A stretch of DNA of 64,000 nucleotides from Limnohabitans_A sp048020265 (GCF_048020265.1 NZ_CP171843.1:2542001-2606000), one strand, 5' to 3'. Shown: positions 1 through 8,954, numbered from the stretch's first letter. Notes: generated by a model from the letters alone, not told the origin. Numbers and translations are program-made.

Positions 1-1724
1 AGGTGCGCGGTTTCGCCTTGCCAGTCGAGCTGGCTGAAAACTCGCGGGGCGCTGCCCCACTGCACCCACAGGCCTGCGCCATCGGCAGCCAACGTCAGCA
101 CGCCAGATGCGGCCTCGTCGCCTTCCAGCGACAGGCTCACAGCGCCATCGTGCAAATAATTCAGACGGGCTGAACGTGGCTGGTCTTGCCAGACAAATTC
201 AAAGCGGCGTTGTGCCAGGCCGTGCGACTGCCAGCCATCGCGGCGGCTGAAGGGGTCTGCGCCCTGCTGGGCTTTTTCGGCGTGCAGGGTGTGCGCCACC
301 ACGGCGGCCACAGCGGCGGGCAAGCCCACGGTTTCCTGCTGGAACAGCACGGCGGCTTCGCGCTGAATGAGTGCAGTATCGAGCTTGGCGGTGGCAAATG
401 CCTCGCTGCGCACCACATGGCGCAAGAACTGCACATTGGTGTTCAGGCCCACGATGTGGGTTTGCGCCAAAGCGGTGTCGAGCCGTGCCAGCGCTTGCTC
501 GCGGGTGTCGCCGTGAACGATGAGCTTGGCCACCATCGAGTCGTAAAACGGGCTGATGGTGTCGCCCTCGCGCACGCCGTCGTCCACACGCACTGTGCCG
601 CGCTCGAAGCTGGTGGCTTGCGGCTTGCGGTAGACCTGCAGCGTGCCGGTGGCGGGCAAGAAGTTGTTGTCGGGGTTTTCAGCGCAAATGCGCGCCTCGA
701 TGGCGTGGCCCTGGATGCGCAGCTGCTCCTGGCGCAAAGGCAGCGGCTCGCCACTGGCCACACGCAACTGCCACTCGACCAGGTCCAACCCGGTGATGGC
801 CTCGGTGACCGGGTGCTCCACCTGCAATCGGGTGTTCATCTCCATGAAATAGAACTTCATCGACTCGGGCTGGTCATAGGCCGTTTGCTCGACGATGAAC
901 TCCACCGTGCCCGCGCCCACGTAGTTCACCGCCTTGGCGGCGGCCACAGCCGCTGCGCCCATTTGCGCACGCAGGGCTTCGGTCATGCCGGGCGCCGGGG
1001 CTTCTTCCAGCACCTTCTGATGGCGGCGCTGCACCGAGCAATCGCGCTCGAACAAATACACGCAGTTGCCTTGTGTGTCGCCAAACACCTGGATCTCGAT
1101 GTGGCGTGGGCGCTGCACATACTTTTCGATCAGCACCGCATCGCTGCCAAAGCTGTTGATGGCCTCGCGCTGGCAGCTGGCCAAAGCCGCCGCAAAGTCC
1201 TCGGACTTTTCGACCACGCGCATGCCTTTGCCACCACCACCGGCGCTGGCTTTGATCAGGGCGGGGTAACCGATGCGGTCGGCCTCGCGCTGCAGCAGCG
1301 CGGGGTCCTGGTCGGCCCCGTGGTAGCCGGGCACCAGGGGCACACCGGCTTGCTCCATCAATCGCTTGGATTCGGCTTTGAGGCCCATTGCCAAAATCGC
1401 CGAAGCAGGCGGGCCGATGAACACCAAACCGGCAGCGGCGCAGGCCTTGGCAAAGTCTTCGTTTTCGCTCAGAAAACCGTAGCCGGGGTGCACGGCCTCA
1501 GCGCCCGTGTCTTTGGCCGCTTGCAAAATCTGCTCCCAGCGCAGGTAGCTGTCTTTGGGGGCCGAGCCGCCCACATGCACGGCCTCGTCACACGCTTGCA
1601 CATGTTTGGCCCCGGCGTCGGCGTCCGAATAAACGGCCACGGTCTGGATGCCCATCCGGCTGGCAGTGGCCGCAACGCGACAGGCAATTTCGCCACGGTT
1701 GGCGATCAAGATTTTTTTAAACAT
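1..1724 (-). CDS. liuD: 3-methylcrotonyl-CoA carboxylase, biotin-containing alpha subunit (partial, 3' end outside window)
   Basis: Biotin carboxylase half of methylcrotonyl-CoA carboxylase, which uses ATP and bicarbonate to carboxylate the leucine breakdown product 3-methylcrotonyl-CoA. About 574 residues are visible: N-terminal MFKKILIANRGEIACRV, the ATP-grasp loop ASAGGGGKGM near residue 160, and EMNTRLQVEH near residue 295. The C-terminal biotinyl domain lies beyond base 1. The ATG at 1724 is preceded by AAGGAG about 7 nt upstream. It is the third gene after liuB and liuC, which points to the methylcrotonyl rather than the acetyl, propionyl or geranyl enzyme. Geranyl-CoA carboxylase is the main alternative but is less likely next to an isovaleryl-CoA dehydrogenase locus. 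Confidence 0.9.
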   Translation of the reverse strand, partial: MFKKILIANRGEIACRVAATASRMGIQTVAVYSDADAGAKHVQACDEAVHVGGSAPKDSYLRWEQILQAAKDTGAEAVHPGYGFLSENEDFAKACAAAGLVFIGPPASAILAMGLKAESKRLMEQAGVPLVPGYHGADQDPALLQREADRIGYPALIKASAGGGGKGMRVVEKSEDFAAALASCQREAINSFGSDAVLIEKYVQRPRHIEIQVFGDTQGNCVYLFERDCSVQRRHQKVLEEAPAPGMTEALRAQMGAAAVAAAKAVNYVGAGTVEFIVEQTAYDQPESMKFYFMEMNTRLQVEHPVTEAITGLDLVEWQLRVASGEPLPLRQEQLRIQGHAIEARICAENPDNNFLPATGTLQVYRKPQATSFERGTVRVDDGVREGDTISPFYDSMVAKLIVHGDTREQALARLDTALAQTHIVGLNTNVQFLRHVVRSEAFATAKLDTALIQREAAVLFQQETVGLPAAVAAVVAHTLHAEKAQQGADPFSRRDGWQSHGLAQRRFEFVWQDQPRSARLNYLHDGAVSLSLEGDEAASGVLTLAADGAGLWVQWGSAPRVFSQLDWQGETAH

Positions 1725-1816
1725 TCATAACTCCTTGTAAGGCCGCAGCCGCCATATGGATCTCTGCGTGCCTCGCGATGACAAATTGGTCGTTGATGAC
1801 GAACTGTGGGTCAGCA

Positions 1817-2596
1817 TCACAACAACCATGCCGGTTTGCGTTTTTGCAGGAAGGCTTGCACCCCCTCCTTGCCATCGCTGCTGGCACGAATGTCGGCAAT
1901 GCCCTCCACCGTCTGCGCCACCAGCGCCTCGTTGATCTCGCGCTCGGCCACGTCCTGCACCAGCTTTTTGCAGGCGCGCACGGCGTTGGGGCTGGCGCTC
2001 ACCAATGCCTGGGTCAGCTCGGCCACTTTGGCGTCCAGGGCATCGGCCGTCACCACGTCGTGCACCAGGCCGATGCGGTGCGCCTCGGCCGCGCCAAAAC
2101 GCTCAGCCGTCAAAAAATAACGGTGCGCTGCGCGCGCACCCATGGCACGGATCACATAGGGGCTGATCGTCGCAGGAATCAAACCCAGTTTGACTTCGCT
2201 CAGGCAGTAGTTCGCCGTGTCCACACTCACGGCCATGTCACACGCCGCCACCAGGCCCATGCCACCGGCATACACATCGCCTTGCACACGGGCAATCGTG
2301 GGTTGCGGGCATTCATAAATCGCCTTCAGCATGGCGGCCAACTCACCCGCATCGGCCAGGTTTTCATCGCGGGTGTAGTCGGCCATGCGGCGCATCCAGT
2401 TCAGGTCTGCACCGGCACAAAACGCGGGGCCCACGGCAGCCAGCACCACGCAGCGCACGGTGCTGTCTTGCGCCACCGCCAGGAATGCATTTTTCAGCTC
2501 GGCAATGACTTCGTCGTTGAAGGCGTTGCGCACATCGGGGCGCGACAGCGTGATGGTGTGTACGCCGCCTAGGGTAGAAATGTTCAGTGCACTCAT
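1817..2596 (-). CDS. liuC: Enoyl-CoA hydratase family, probable methylglutaconyl-CoA hydratase
   Basis: A 259-residue crotonase-fold protein expected to hydrate 3-methylglutaconyl-CoA to HMG-CoA in leucine degradation. The two oxyanion-hole segments are visible: FCAGADLNWM near residues 58-67 and VQGDVYAGGMGL near 102-113. I chose the ATG at 2596 (MSALNISTLGG) because crotonases begin just before this strand and a GAGG sits about 8 nt upstream; the frame stays open 18 codons further upstream with no family similarity. It starts 10 nt after the liuB stop and is followed by liuD after 92 nt, so it is probably co-transcribed. Sequence alone does not fix substrate specificity; context does. Confidence 0.85.
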   Translation of the reverse strand: MSALNISTLGGVHTITLSRPDVRNAFNDEVIAELKNAFLAVAQDSTVRCVVLAAVGPAFCAGADLNWMRRMADYTRDENLADAGELAAMLKAIYECPQPTIARVQGDVYAGGMGLVAACDMAVSVDTANYCLSEVKLGLIPATISPYVIRAMGARAAHRYFLTAERFGAAEAHRIGLVHDVVTADALDAKVAELTQALVSASPNAVRACKKLVQDVAEREINEALVAQTVEGIADIRASSDGKEGVQAFLQKRKPAWLL

Positions 2597-2606
2597 GCCA
2601 GCCTCT

Positions 2607-4214
2607 TCACATCCGGAACAGGCCGAACTTGGTTTCAGGAATCGGTGCATTCAGCGATGCGCTCAAGCCCAGCGCCAGCACGCGGCGGGTGTCGGCCGGG
2701 TCGATGATCCCGTCGTCCCAGATGCGGGCGGTAGCGTAATAGGGGTGGCCCTGGTCTTCGTACTGCTGCTTGATCGGGGCCTTGAAGGCTTCTTCTTCCT
2801 CCATGCTCCACTGGCCGCCCTTGGCCTCGATGCCATCGCGCTTGACGGTGGCCAAGACACTCGCGGCTTGCTCGCCACCCATAACGGAGATGCGGGCGTT
2901 GGGCCACATCCACAAAAAGCGGGGGCTGTAGGCGCGGCCGCACATGCCGTAGTTGCCTGCGCCAAAGCTGCCGCCGATGATGATGGTGAACTTGGGCACC
3001 GCCGCAGTGGCCACGGCCGTGACCATCTTCGCGCCGTTGCGGGCGATGCCTTCGTTTTCGTATTTGCGCCCGACCATGAAGCCGGTGATGTTCTGCAAGA
3101 AGACCAGGGGCGTCTTGCGCTGGCAGCACAGCTCGATGAAGTGCGCGCCCTTGAGCGCCGACTCGCTGAACAAGATGCCGTTGTTGGCGATGATGCCCAC
3201 AGGCATGCCTTCGATGCGGGCAAAGCCGCAGACCAGGGTGGTGCCAAAGCGCGACTTGAATTCGTCGAACTCGGAGCCGTCGACGATGCGGGCGATGATC
3301 TCGCGCACATCAAAGGGTTTGCGCGTGTCGGTCGGGATCACGCCATACAGCTCTTGCGCGTCGAACTTGGGTGGCACGGGGGCGTGCGTGGCGATGCTGG
3401 GGGCCTTTTGGGCATTGAGGTTTTTCACGGCTTGGCGCGCCAACGCCAGCGCGTGCACATCGTTTTGCGCCAAATGGTCGGCTACGCCACTCAAGCGCGT
3501 GTGCACATCGCCACCGCCCAGGTCTTCAGCGCTCACCACCTCGCCGGTAGCCGCCTTCACCAAGGGTGGGCCACCCAAAAAGATGGTGCCCTGGTTCTTG
3601 ACGATGATGGTCTCATCGCTCATCGCAGGCACATAGGCGCCACCGGCCGTGCACGAGCCCATGACCACGGCGATTTGCGCGATGCCCAGTGCGCTCATGT
3701 TGGCCTGGTTGAAGAAGATGCGGCCGAAGTGGTCGCGGTCGGGGAAGACTTCGTCCTGGTTAGGCAGGTTGGCACCGCCCGAGTCGACCAGATAAATACA
3801 AGGGAGGCGGTTTTGCTGCGCGATCTCTTGTGCACGCAAATGCTTTTTCACCGTCATGGGGTAGTAGGTGCCGCCCTTCACCGTGGCGTCGTTGCACACG
3901 ATCATGCAGTCCACCCCGCTCACACGGCCAATGCCCACGATCACACCGGAGCTGGGCGCGTCGTTGTTGTACATGTTGAGCGCGGCCAGCGGTGCGACTT
4001 CGAGGAAAGGCGTCCCGGAGTCGAGCAACATCTGCACGCGGTCACGCGGCAGCAGCTTGCCCCGGGCGGTGTGCTTGGCGCGAGGGCCTTCGCCACCACC
4101 TTGGGCTACGCGCTCGAGGTGGGCACGCAGGTCATCGACCAGGCCGCGCATGGCGGCGGCGTTGTGCTGGAAATCGGCAGAGCGCGGGTTCAGTTGGGAG
4201 TGCAAAACGGTCAT
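2607..4214 (-). CDS. liuB: 3-methylcrotonyl-CoA carboxylase, carboxyltransferase beta subunit
   Basis: A 535-residue acyl-CoA carboxyltransferase that moves the carboxyl group from biotin on LiuD to 3-methylcrotonyl-CoA. The length and the tandem crotonase-like halves fit MccB. The glycine-rich stretch GAGNYGMCGRAYSPRF near residues 418-433 and the FLQNITGFMVG segment before it are typical of the family. The ATG at 4214 (MTVLHSQLNPRS) has AAGGAAG about 6 nt upstream; an 18-codon upstream extension of the frame was not used. It is the first gene of a liuB-liuC-liuD block and is divergent from an AraC-type regulator. I saw no copy of the LiuR palindrome (found at 16350 and 16882) in the 131 nt upstream. 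Confidence 0.92.
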   Translation of the reverse strand: MTVLHSQLNPRSADFQHNAAAMRGLVDDLRAHLERVAQGGGEGPRAKHTARGKLLPRDRVQMLLDSGTPFLEVAPLAALNMYNNDAPSSGVIVGIGRVSGVDCMIVCNDATVKGGTYYPMTVKKHLRAQEIAQQNRLPCIYLVDSGGANLPNQDEVFPDRDHFGRIFFNQANMSALGIAQIAVVMGSCTAGGAYVPAMSDETIIVKNQGTIFLGGPPLVKAATGEVVSAEDLGGGDVHTRLSGVADHLAQNDVHALALARQAVKNLNAQKAPSIATHAPVPPKFDAQELYGVIPTDTRKPFDVREIIARIVDGSEFDEFKSRFGTTLVCGFARIEGMPVGIIANNGILFSESALKGAHFIELCCQRKTPLVFLQNITGFMVGRKYENEGIARNGAKMVTAVATAAVPKFTIIIGGSFGAGNYGMCGRAYSPRFLWMWPNARISVMGGEQAASVLATVKRDGIEAKGGQWSMEEEEAFKAPIKQQYEDQGHPYYATARIWDDGIIDPADTRRVLALGLSASLNAPIPETKFGLFRM

Positions 4215-4345
4215 GGGACTTCCTTGGCTTGCGCCGCAGGGCTTGGCCTGGGCGCATCGAACGTGCAATGCCCTCCAGCTTAAAGGCGACTGGGCAGTAG
4301 TGGGGTGTCAAATGGGTTGCAAATCGTGCCACAATTTATGCCGCC

Positions 4346-5389
4346 ATGAATCCTGCAGCCGCCCCCCTTGCCAGCCTCGGCTCGACCGGTCGTGCCGAGA
4401 CGCCCATGGCTTTTGTCAAAGCCATCGTGGCGACCTATGCCCAACGGGGACTGGACCCTTTGCCAGCGCTGTCCGCGGCACAAATTGCGCCAAACTTACT
4501 GGACCAACCCGATGCGCGCATCACCGCTTTGCAAATGGAATGGCTCTCGGCCAGTGCCATGCGCGAGTTGGACGACGAGGCCCTGGGCTGGTTCAGCCGC
4601 CGCCTGCCCTGGGGCAGTTACGGCATGCTGGTGCGCGCCTCGCTGACCGCACCCACCCTGGGCGTGGCGCTGGCGCGATGGTGCCGGCACCACGGCCTGC
4701 TGACCGAAGACATCCAATTGCAAGTCAGCCAGAGCCAGGGCGTGGCCAGCCTGCAATTGACCGAGCAACGCGAGCTTGGCGCTTTGCAGGAATTTGCCGT
4801 GGTGTCGGTGCTGCGCAACGCGCTGGGCGTGGCCTGCTGGCTGACCGACTCGCGCATCCCCTTGCTGCAAACCACCCTGCGTTTTGCCCCGCCGCCGCAC
4901 GCGGGCAGCTACCGAGTGCTATTTGACGGACCGACCCAATTCAACGCGCCCCAGCACAGTCTGCAGTTCGACGCGGGCTACCTGAGCCTGCCGGTGCGCC
5001 GCGAGGAGGCTGCTCTGAAGCGCATGCTGCAGCGCGCCTTGCTGCTCACGGTGCGGCCTTACCGGCGCGACCGTTTGCTGGTGGAGAAAGTGCGCCAGAC
5101 CCTGGCCGCGCACCCCAAGCACAGCCGCAATGCCGACGACCTGGCGGCCTGGCTCAACCTGTCGGCCCGCACCCTGCACAGGCAACTGAAAGAAGAAGGC
5201 GCAAGCCTGCAGCAGCTCAAAGACGCGGTGCGCCGCGACCTGGCCACCGACCTGCTGCTGCGCACGCAGCGCCCGATCAAACAAATCGCGGCCGAGGTGG
5301 GGTTTCAGAACGAGAAGAGTTTCATGCGGGCCTTCAAGGGCTGGACGGGGCAAACGCCTGACGAATTCAGACTGGCCAGATTGCTTTGA
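4346..5389 (+). CDS. AraC-family transcriptional regulator
   Basis: A 347-residue regulator with the layout of the AraC subfamily that carries an arabinose-binding-like N-terminal domain (roughly residues 20-220) followed by two helix-turn-helix units. The first HTH, NADDLAAWLNLSARTLHRQL, starts near residue 262. The second, IKQIAAEVGFQNEKSFMRAF, starts near 311. It is divergent from liuB with 131 nt between start codons, so it could control the carboxylase block, but the effector is unknown. The gene converges with the HAD hydrolase, whose stop lies 20 nt away. The first ATG of the frame was used; an internal ATG at codon 21 is possible. Confidence 0.85.
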   Translation: MNPAAAPLASLGSTGRAETPMAFVKAIVATYAQRGLDPLPALSAAQIAPNLLDQPDARITALQMEWLSASAMRELDDEALGWFSRRLPWGSYGMLVRASLTAPTLGVALARWCRHHGLLTEDIQLQVSQSQGVASLQLTEQRELGALQEFAVVSVLRNALGVACWLTDSRIPLLQTTLRFAPPPHAGSYRVLFDGPTQFNAPQHSLQFDAGYLSLPVRREEAALKRMLQRALLLTVRPYRRDRLLVEKVRQTLAAHPKHSRNADDLAAWLNLSARTLHRQLKEEGASLQQLKDAVRRDLATDLLLRTQRPIKQIAAEVGFQNEKSFMRAFKGWTGQTPDEFRLARLL

Positions 5390-5409
5390 AAACTCCCGTC
5401 CATCCGGGC

Positions 5410-6069
5410 TCAAGCCAGACGCAGCGCGTGCATGCCGGTGAACACCCGTTGCGCCCCGGCTTGCAAGAGCGGGGCATGCTCGGCGGGCGGCGCGGCATAA
5501 GCCCACACGGTGGCCCCTGCAGCCACACCCGCCGTGATGCCCACCGTGGTGTCTTCCACCACCAGGCAGTGAGCCGGTTCCACTTTCAAATGGGCTGCAG
5601 CGGCCAGGTACACATCGGGGTGCGGTTTGCTGCGCGGCATCTCATGCCCGCTGAAAATCCGACCTTCAAAAAAATGAATCAGCCCCACTTGCCGGAGCAT
5701 CATCTCGACCTTGAAGCGGTCGGCACCGGAGGCCACAGCGATGCGGCCCTGGCAATGGTCATGCAAATGCGCCACCGCCTCGTGCACGTCGTCGATGGCG
5801 GTGATGCTTTGCGTCAAGCGCTCGTTGCGCCGGGCAAAAAACTGTTCCAGCCATTCATCGGTAAGCGGCTGGCCGGTGTGCGCTTCGATGGTGCTGCGTT
5901 GGCTTTTGACGGTGTGGCCCACAAAGCGCTGCATGCACTCGGCCAGCGTCATGCGCCAGCCCTGCTCTTCAAACATGTCCCGCAGCACGCCGCAGGTGAT
6001 GGCTTCGCTGTCGACCAGCACGCCGTCGCAGTCAAACAAAATGGCTTCAAAGTTCATGCCAACGATCAT
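5410..6069 (-). CDS. HAD-superfamily phosphatase/phosphoglucomutase-like hydrolase
   Basis: A 219-residue haloacid-dehalogenase-fold enzyme. Motif I LFDCDGVLVDSE places the nucleophile at Asp13 and the acid/base at Asp15. Motif III (RSKPHPDVYLAAA) lies near residue 150 and motif IV (VVEDTTVGITAG) near 170. A helical cap sits between motifs I and II, as in the phosphoglycolate phosphatase/beta-phosphoglucomutase group. The substrate cannot be named from sequence. Two starts are possible: ATG at 6069, used here, and ATG at 6057 (MNFEAILFD), which fits the family well but has no clear ribosome site. The gene stands alone between two plus-strand genes. Confidence 0.8.
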   Translation of the reverse strand: MIVGMNFEAILFDCDGVLVDSEAITCGVLRDMFEEQGWRMTLAECMQRFVGHTVKSQRSTIEAHTGQPLTDEWLEQFFARRNERLTQSITAIDDVHEAVAHLHDHCQGRIAVASGADRFKVEMMLRQVGLIHFFEGRIFSGHEMPRSKPHPDVYLAAAAHLKVEPAHCLVVEDTTVGITAGVAAGATVWAYAAPPAEHAPLLQAGAQRVFTGMHALRLA

Positions 6070-6126
6070 AAAGCCACCGCTTCAGGGCAAACTACGGACT
6101 CGAATTGACCACCCAAGCTGAGCGCC

Positions 6127-6543
6127 ATGCCCCACCTGCTTCGCATCCACCACGCAGCCATCATTTGCTCGGATTACGAACGGTCCAAACATTTTTATAC
6201 CCATGTGTTGGGACTGCAGGTGCTGGCAGAAAATCACAGGACTGAGCGCGGGTCCTGGAAGCTGGATATGGTGTTGCCGGATGGCGCTCAAGTCGAGCTG
6301 TTTTCTTTCAACGACGCGCCACCCCGCCCCAGCTACCCCGAAGCGCGGGGCCTAAGACACCTGGCGTTTGCCGTCGAAAGCGTCACCGATTGGGTGCAAC
6401 ACCTGCACGCACAAAACATCGTCGTTGAAGACATCCGCACCGATGAGTACACGGGACGCCGTTTTGTCTTTTTTGCAGACCCGGATGGATTGCCACTGGA
6501 GTTGTACGAAGTGATGGCTCACAGCACATCGCCGTCCACGTAA
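6127..6543 (+). CDS. VOC-family protein, glyoxalase I-like (YaeR/GloA2 type)
   Basis: A 138-residue vicinal-oxygen-chelate protein made of two beta-alpha-beta-beta-beta units. Likely metal ligands are His8 or His9 (RIHHAAIICSDYERS), Glu57 (QVELFSF), His78 (GLRHLAFAV) and Glu125 (PLELYEV). This spacing matches the short YaeR-type lyases rather than classical GloA, and the substrate is not established for that group. It starts 58 nt from the divergent HAD gene. Its last 25 bases overlap the end of the opposing ychJ-type gene, so the two 3' ends are antisense to each other. Confidence 0.8.
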   Translation: MPHLLRIHHAAIICSDYERSKHFYTHVLGLQVLAENHRTERGSWKLDMVLPDGAQVELFSFNDAPPRPSYPEARGLRHLAFAVESVTDWVQHLHAQNIVVEDIRTDEYTGRRFVFFADPDGLPLELYEVMAHSTSPST

Positions 6544-6923
6544 AACCAGCGCAGGCCTTCGCCCCCATCTTCACGCACAAAACGGCTGCGTTCATGCTGG
6601 CGCACGGCCTTACCGCCGACCCGAAAGCGCGCCACAAATTCGACCTCGGCGGTGTCGGCACCGGTGACGCGGTGCTGTCGGATCTCCAGCCCCAGCCATT
6701 TGACCCCAGCTTCAAGCGTCAGCTCGGCAGGCCGTTGGCTGCTGTGCCAGGTGGCCAGTAAATAAGGCACATGGCCCAGTACAAAGGCGCTGTAGCGTGA
6801 GCGCATCAGGCGTTCGGCACAGGGTGCGGCCAGGCCGCGGTGCAGTGGGCCGCAACATTCATCCAGACTCGGAATCTGGCCTTTAGGGCTAGTGCGGCCG
6901 CAGGGGCAGTGGTTGTGGCTCAT
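6519..6923 (-). CDS. YchJ-family protein with N-terminal SEC-C-type zinc motif
   Basis: A 134-residue YchJ/UPF0225-type protein. The N-terminus carries paired metal ligands: Cys6 and Cys8 (CPCGRTS), then Cys23, Cys24 and His28 (DECCGPLHRG). The conserved block RLMRSRYSAFVLG and an NTF2-like body ending in GLRWFYVDGDVL follow. The function of the family is unknown, although SEC-C motifs bind zinc. It is the last gene of the long minus-strand series that follows trkH and the rhodanese, 100 nt after the rhodanese stop. It overlaps the end of the convergent VOC gene by 25 nt. Confidence 0.8.
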   Translation of the reverse strand: MSHNHCPCGRTSPKGQIPSLDECCGPLHRGLAAPCAERLMRSRYSAFVLGHVPYLLATWHSSQRPAELTLEAGVKWLGLEIRQHRVTGADTAEVEFVARFRVGGKAVRQHERSRFVREDGGEGLRWFYVDGDVL

Positions 6924-6974
6924 GGCTGTGCAAGGCCGTTATGGCAGTGCATTGCACATGCGGCGCGACAAGCG

Positions 6975-6999
6975 TTGGCGAGCAAAGGCTCGCTCCCAA
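6975..6999. repeat. REP-like small palindrome
   Basis: In the 100-nt gap between the rhodanese and ychJ genes, GCGAGC at 6978-6983 and GCTCGC at 6988-6993 form a 6-bp stem around AAAG, with TTGG and CCCAA flanks. Read on the minus strand it begins TTTGGGAGCGAGC, which resembles bacterial REP units. Only this copy is clear in the window, so calling it REP is an inference. Confidence 0.35.
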
Positions 7000-7023
7000 A
7001 CCGGAACTCGGTCCCGGCCACCA

Positions 7024-7455
7024 TCACGCACCTTTGCGCGCTGCGCTTTCGGCCTTGTGCTGCTCCGGCGTGACGGTGGGAGCGGCGGCTTTTTTCCAGG
7101 CGGCAAAGCCACCGTCGATGTGAGCCACGTTGGTCATGCCCATGTCCTGCAGGGTTTTGGTGGCCAGGGCGCTGCGCCAGCCTGCGCCGCAAAACAGAAT
7201 GAACTGTTTGCTCTCGTCGGCGAACACGGGCTTGAAGTAGGGCGAAGCCGGGTCTACCCAGAATTCGAGCATGCCCCGGGGCGCGAGCAGGGCACCCGGC
7301 AAGGTGCCATCGCGTTCGAGTTCGCGCGGGTCGCGGATGTCCACGATCTGGACTTGGGGGTCGCTCAAACGGGCGCAGACGTCTTCCACGCTGTGCGTGG
7401 TGACCTGGGCCATGGCCTCGTCCACGAGGGCTTGGAATCCTTTGGTGATGGGCAT
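7024..7455 (-). CDS. Single-domain rhodanese-like sulfurtransferase
   Basis: A 143-residue rhodanese-fold protein. The expected catalytic Cys89 sits in the active loop CGAGWRS, and the substrate-strand motif VDIRDPRELERDG lies at about residues 38-50. The loop has the six-residue size of sulfurtransferases rather than phosphatases. There is no signal peptide, so it is probably cytoplasmic. The ATG at 7455 (MPITKGFQALVDEAM) has AAGGAG about 7 nt upstream; the frame is open far upstream only as a shadow of trkH. It lies 35 nt after trkH and is probably co-transcribed. The physiological sulfur donor and acceptor are unknown. Confidence 0.85.
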   Translation of the reverse strand: MPITKGFQALVDEAMAQVTTHSVEDVCARLSDPQVQIVDIRDPRELERDGTLPGALLAPRGMLEFWVDPASPYFKPVFADESKQFILFCGAGWRSALATKTLQDMGMTNVAHIDGGFAAWKKAAAPTVTPEQHKAESAARKGA

Positions 7456-7490
7456 GTGTGTCTCCTTGTTAGTCGGGCTTTGAACCCTCG

Positions 7491-8954
7491 TCATTTTCGC
7501 CAAAAGTGGGCGCTGAATAACACCAGCACCGACAACAGCTCCAGTCGGCCTAACAGCATGGCAAAAGTCAGAACAACCAGCTGAAACGGGCTCAGGCCGC
7601 CGAAGTTGCCCGACGGCCCCACCTCGCCCAGCCCGGGGCCGATGTTGTTGACGGTGGCGATCACCGCCGAGAACGCGGTGACGATGTCCATGCCGCTGAG
7701 CAAGAGCAATAGGCTCAGGCCCATGGTGGCCGCGCCATAAATCAGCATGAAACCCAGCACCGCCGTCATGACCGACATGGGCAACACGCCGCCGCCCAAG
7801 GTGACCGGGTTGACCACACGCGGATGGATGATGCGCACCAGCTCGCGCCGGGCCTGCTTGATCAACAAAATCATGCGCACCATCTTGATGCCGCCACCTG
7901 TGGAGCCCGCGCACGACACAAAGCAGCCCAGAAACATCAGCATGACCGGTGCAAAAACAGGCCACTGGGCGTAGTCGGTGGCGGCATAGCCGGTGGTGGT
8001 GGCCAACGACACCACATGGAAAGCGCTGGCACGCAAAGCCTGCGGCACATCGGTGTACACCCCATGGGCCAGCAACAGACCAGTGAGCAGCAAGGTGGAC
8101 AAGACCAGCACCGCGAAATAGGTGCGGATTTCATGGTCACCGGTCACGGGCTTGAGCGACAGGCTGCGCAGCACCACGAAGTAGCGCACAAAACTGATGC
8201 CCGCCAGCGTCATGAACACGATGGCCACCATTTCGATGAGGGGCGAATTGAAATGCGCAAAGCTGGCGTCATGCGAAGAAAAACCACCCAGGCCCATGGT
8301 GGTGCACATGTGCATGAAGGCATCGGCCCAGCTCATGCCCGCCCAGCGGTAGGCCAGCCAACACGCGCCCGAAAACAAGAAGTAAACGCCCCAAAGGCCC
8401 CGCGCCGTCTCGGCGATGCGGGGGGTGAACTTGGTGTCTTTCATGGGGCCAGGGGTCTCGGCCTTGTACAGCTGCACGCCGCCCAGCCCCAGCAAAGGCA
8501 GCACCGCCACCACCAGCAGCATGATGCCCAGGCCGCCAATCAACTGCAAAAAGCAGCGCCAGATGTTGACCGACACCGGCAAATGGTCGAGCCCCGACAA
8601 GGCTGTGGCCCCGGTAGCGGTGAGCGCACTCATGGCTTCAAAGTAGGCCTTGAACCAAGTGATCTCGGGCACCAAAAACATGAGCGGCAAGGCCGAATAC
8701 GCGGGCAACACCAGCCACACCAGATTGACCAGCAAAAAGCCATCTTTGGCCCGCAGTTCACGGCGGTGGCGTTGGGTGATGGCCACCAACAGCAAACCGC
8801 TGAAAGCGGTCAGGCCAAAACCCGCCAGCCAGATCCACTGCAGGTCGCGGTGGTCTTCAAACCAGGCCCAGATGCCGGGCACCAGAAAGGTGACCGAAAA
8901 CGCGAGCAGGATGCGCGCCATCAGCGACAGCACGGGGAAAAAGGTCTTGAGCAT
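7491..8954 (-). CDS. trkH: Trk potassium uptake system, membrane subunit TrkH
   Basis: A 487-residue polytopic membrane protein that forms the K+ channel-like pore of the Trk system. Four selectivity-loop regions are recognisable: SALTATGATALSG, CTTMGLGGFSSHD, SLATTTGYAATDY and ATVNNIGPGLG. The length fits the TrkH family. Its start codon overlaps the trkA stop by one base (ATGA), which suggests translational coupling with its cytoplasmic gating subunit. The two genes follow an acyl-CoA dehydrogenase on the same strand without an obvious terminator. Confidence 0.93.
   Translation of the reverse strand: MLKTFFPVLSLMARILLAFSVTFLVPGIWAWFEDHRDLQWIWLAGFGLTAFSGLLLVAITQRHRRELRAKDGFLLVNLVWLVLPAYSALPLMFLVPEITWFKAYFEAMSALTATGATALSGLDHLPVSVNIWRCFLQLIGGLGIMLLVVAVLPLLGLGGVQLYKAETPGPMKDTKFTPRIAETARGLWGVYFLFSGACWLAYRWAGMSWADAFMHMCTTMGLGGFSSHDASFAHFNSPLIEMVAIVFMTLAGISFVRYFVVLRSLSLKPVTGDHEIRTYFAVLVLSTLLLTGLLLAHGVYTDVPQALRASAFHVVSLATTTGYAATDYAQWPVFAPVMLMFLGCFVSCAGSTGGGIKMVRMILLIKQARRELVRIIHPRVVNPVTLGGGVLPMSVMTAVLGFMLIYGAATMGLSLLLLLSGMDIVTAFSAVIATVNNIGPGLGEVGPSGNFGGLSPFQLVVLTFAMLLGRLELLSVLVLFSAHFWRK

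Noticed and set aside
186..1730. A 514-codon open frame on the plus strand
   Set aside because: It is the antisense shadow of liuD; its translation is rich in Gly, His, Leu and Ala without any family motif, while the minus strand reads a clear biotin carboxylase.
4305..4315. TTGACA on the minus strand upstream of liuB as a promoter
   Set aside because: A perfect -35 hexamer is present at 4312-4307, but no acceptable -10 lies 16-19 nt downstream. The only AT-rich hexamer, TTTAAG, is about 21 nt away.
7456..7965. A longer start for the rhodanese gene, giving a 313-residue protein
   Set aside because: The extra 170 residues are the other-frame translation of trkH. A strong ribosome site precedes the ATG at 7455.
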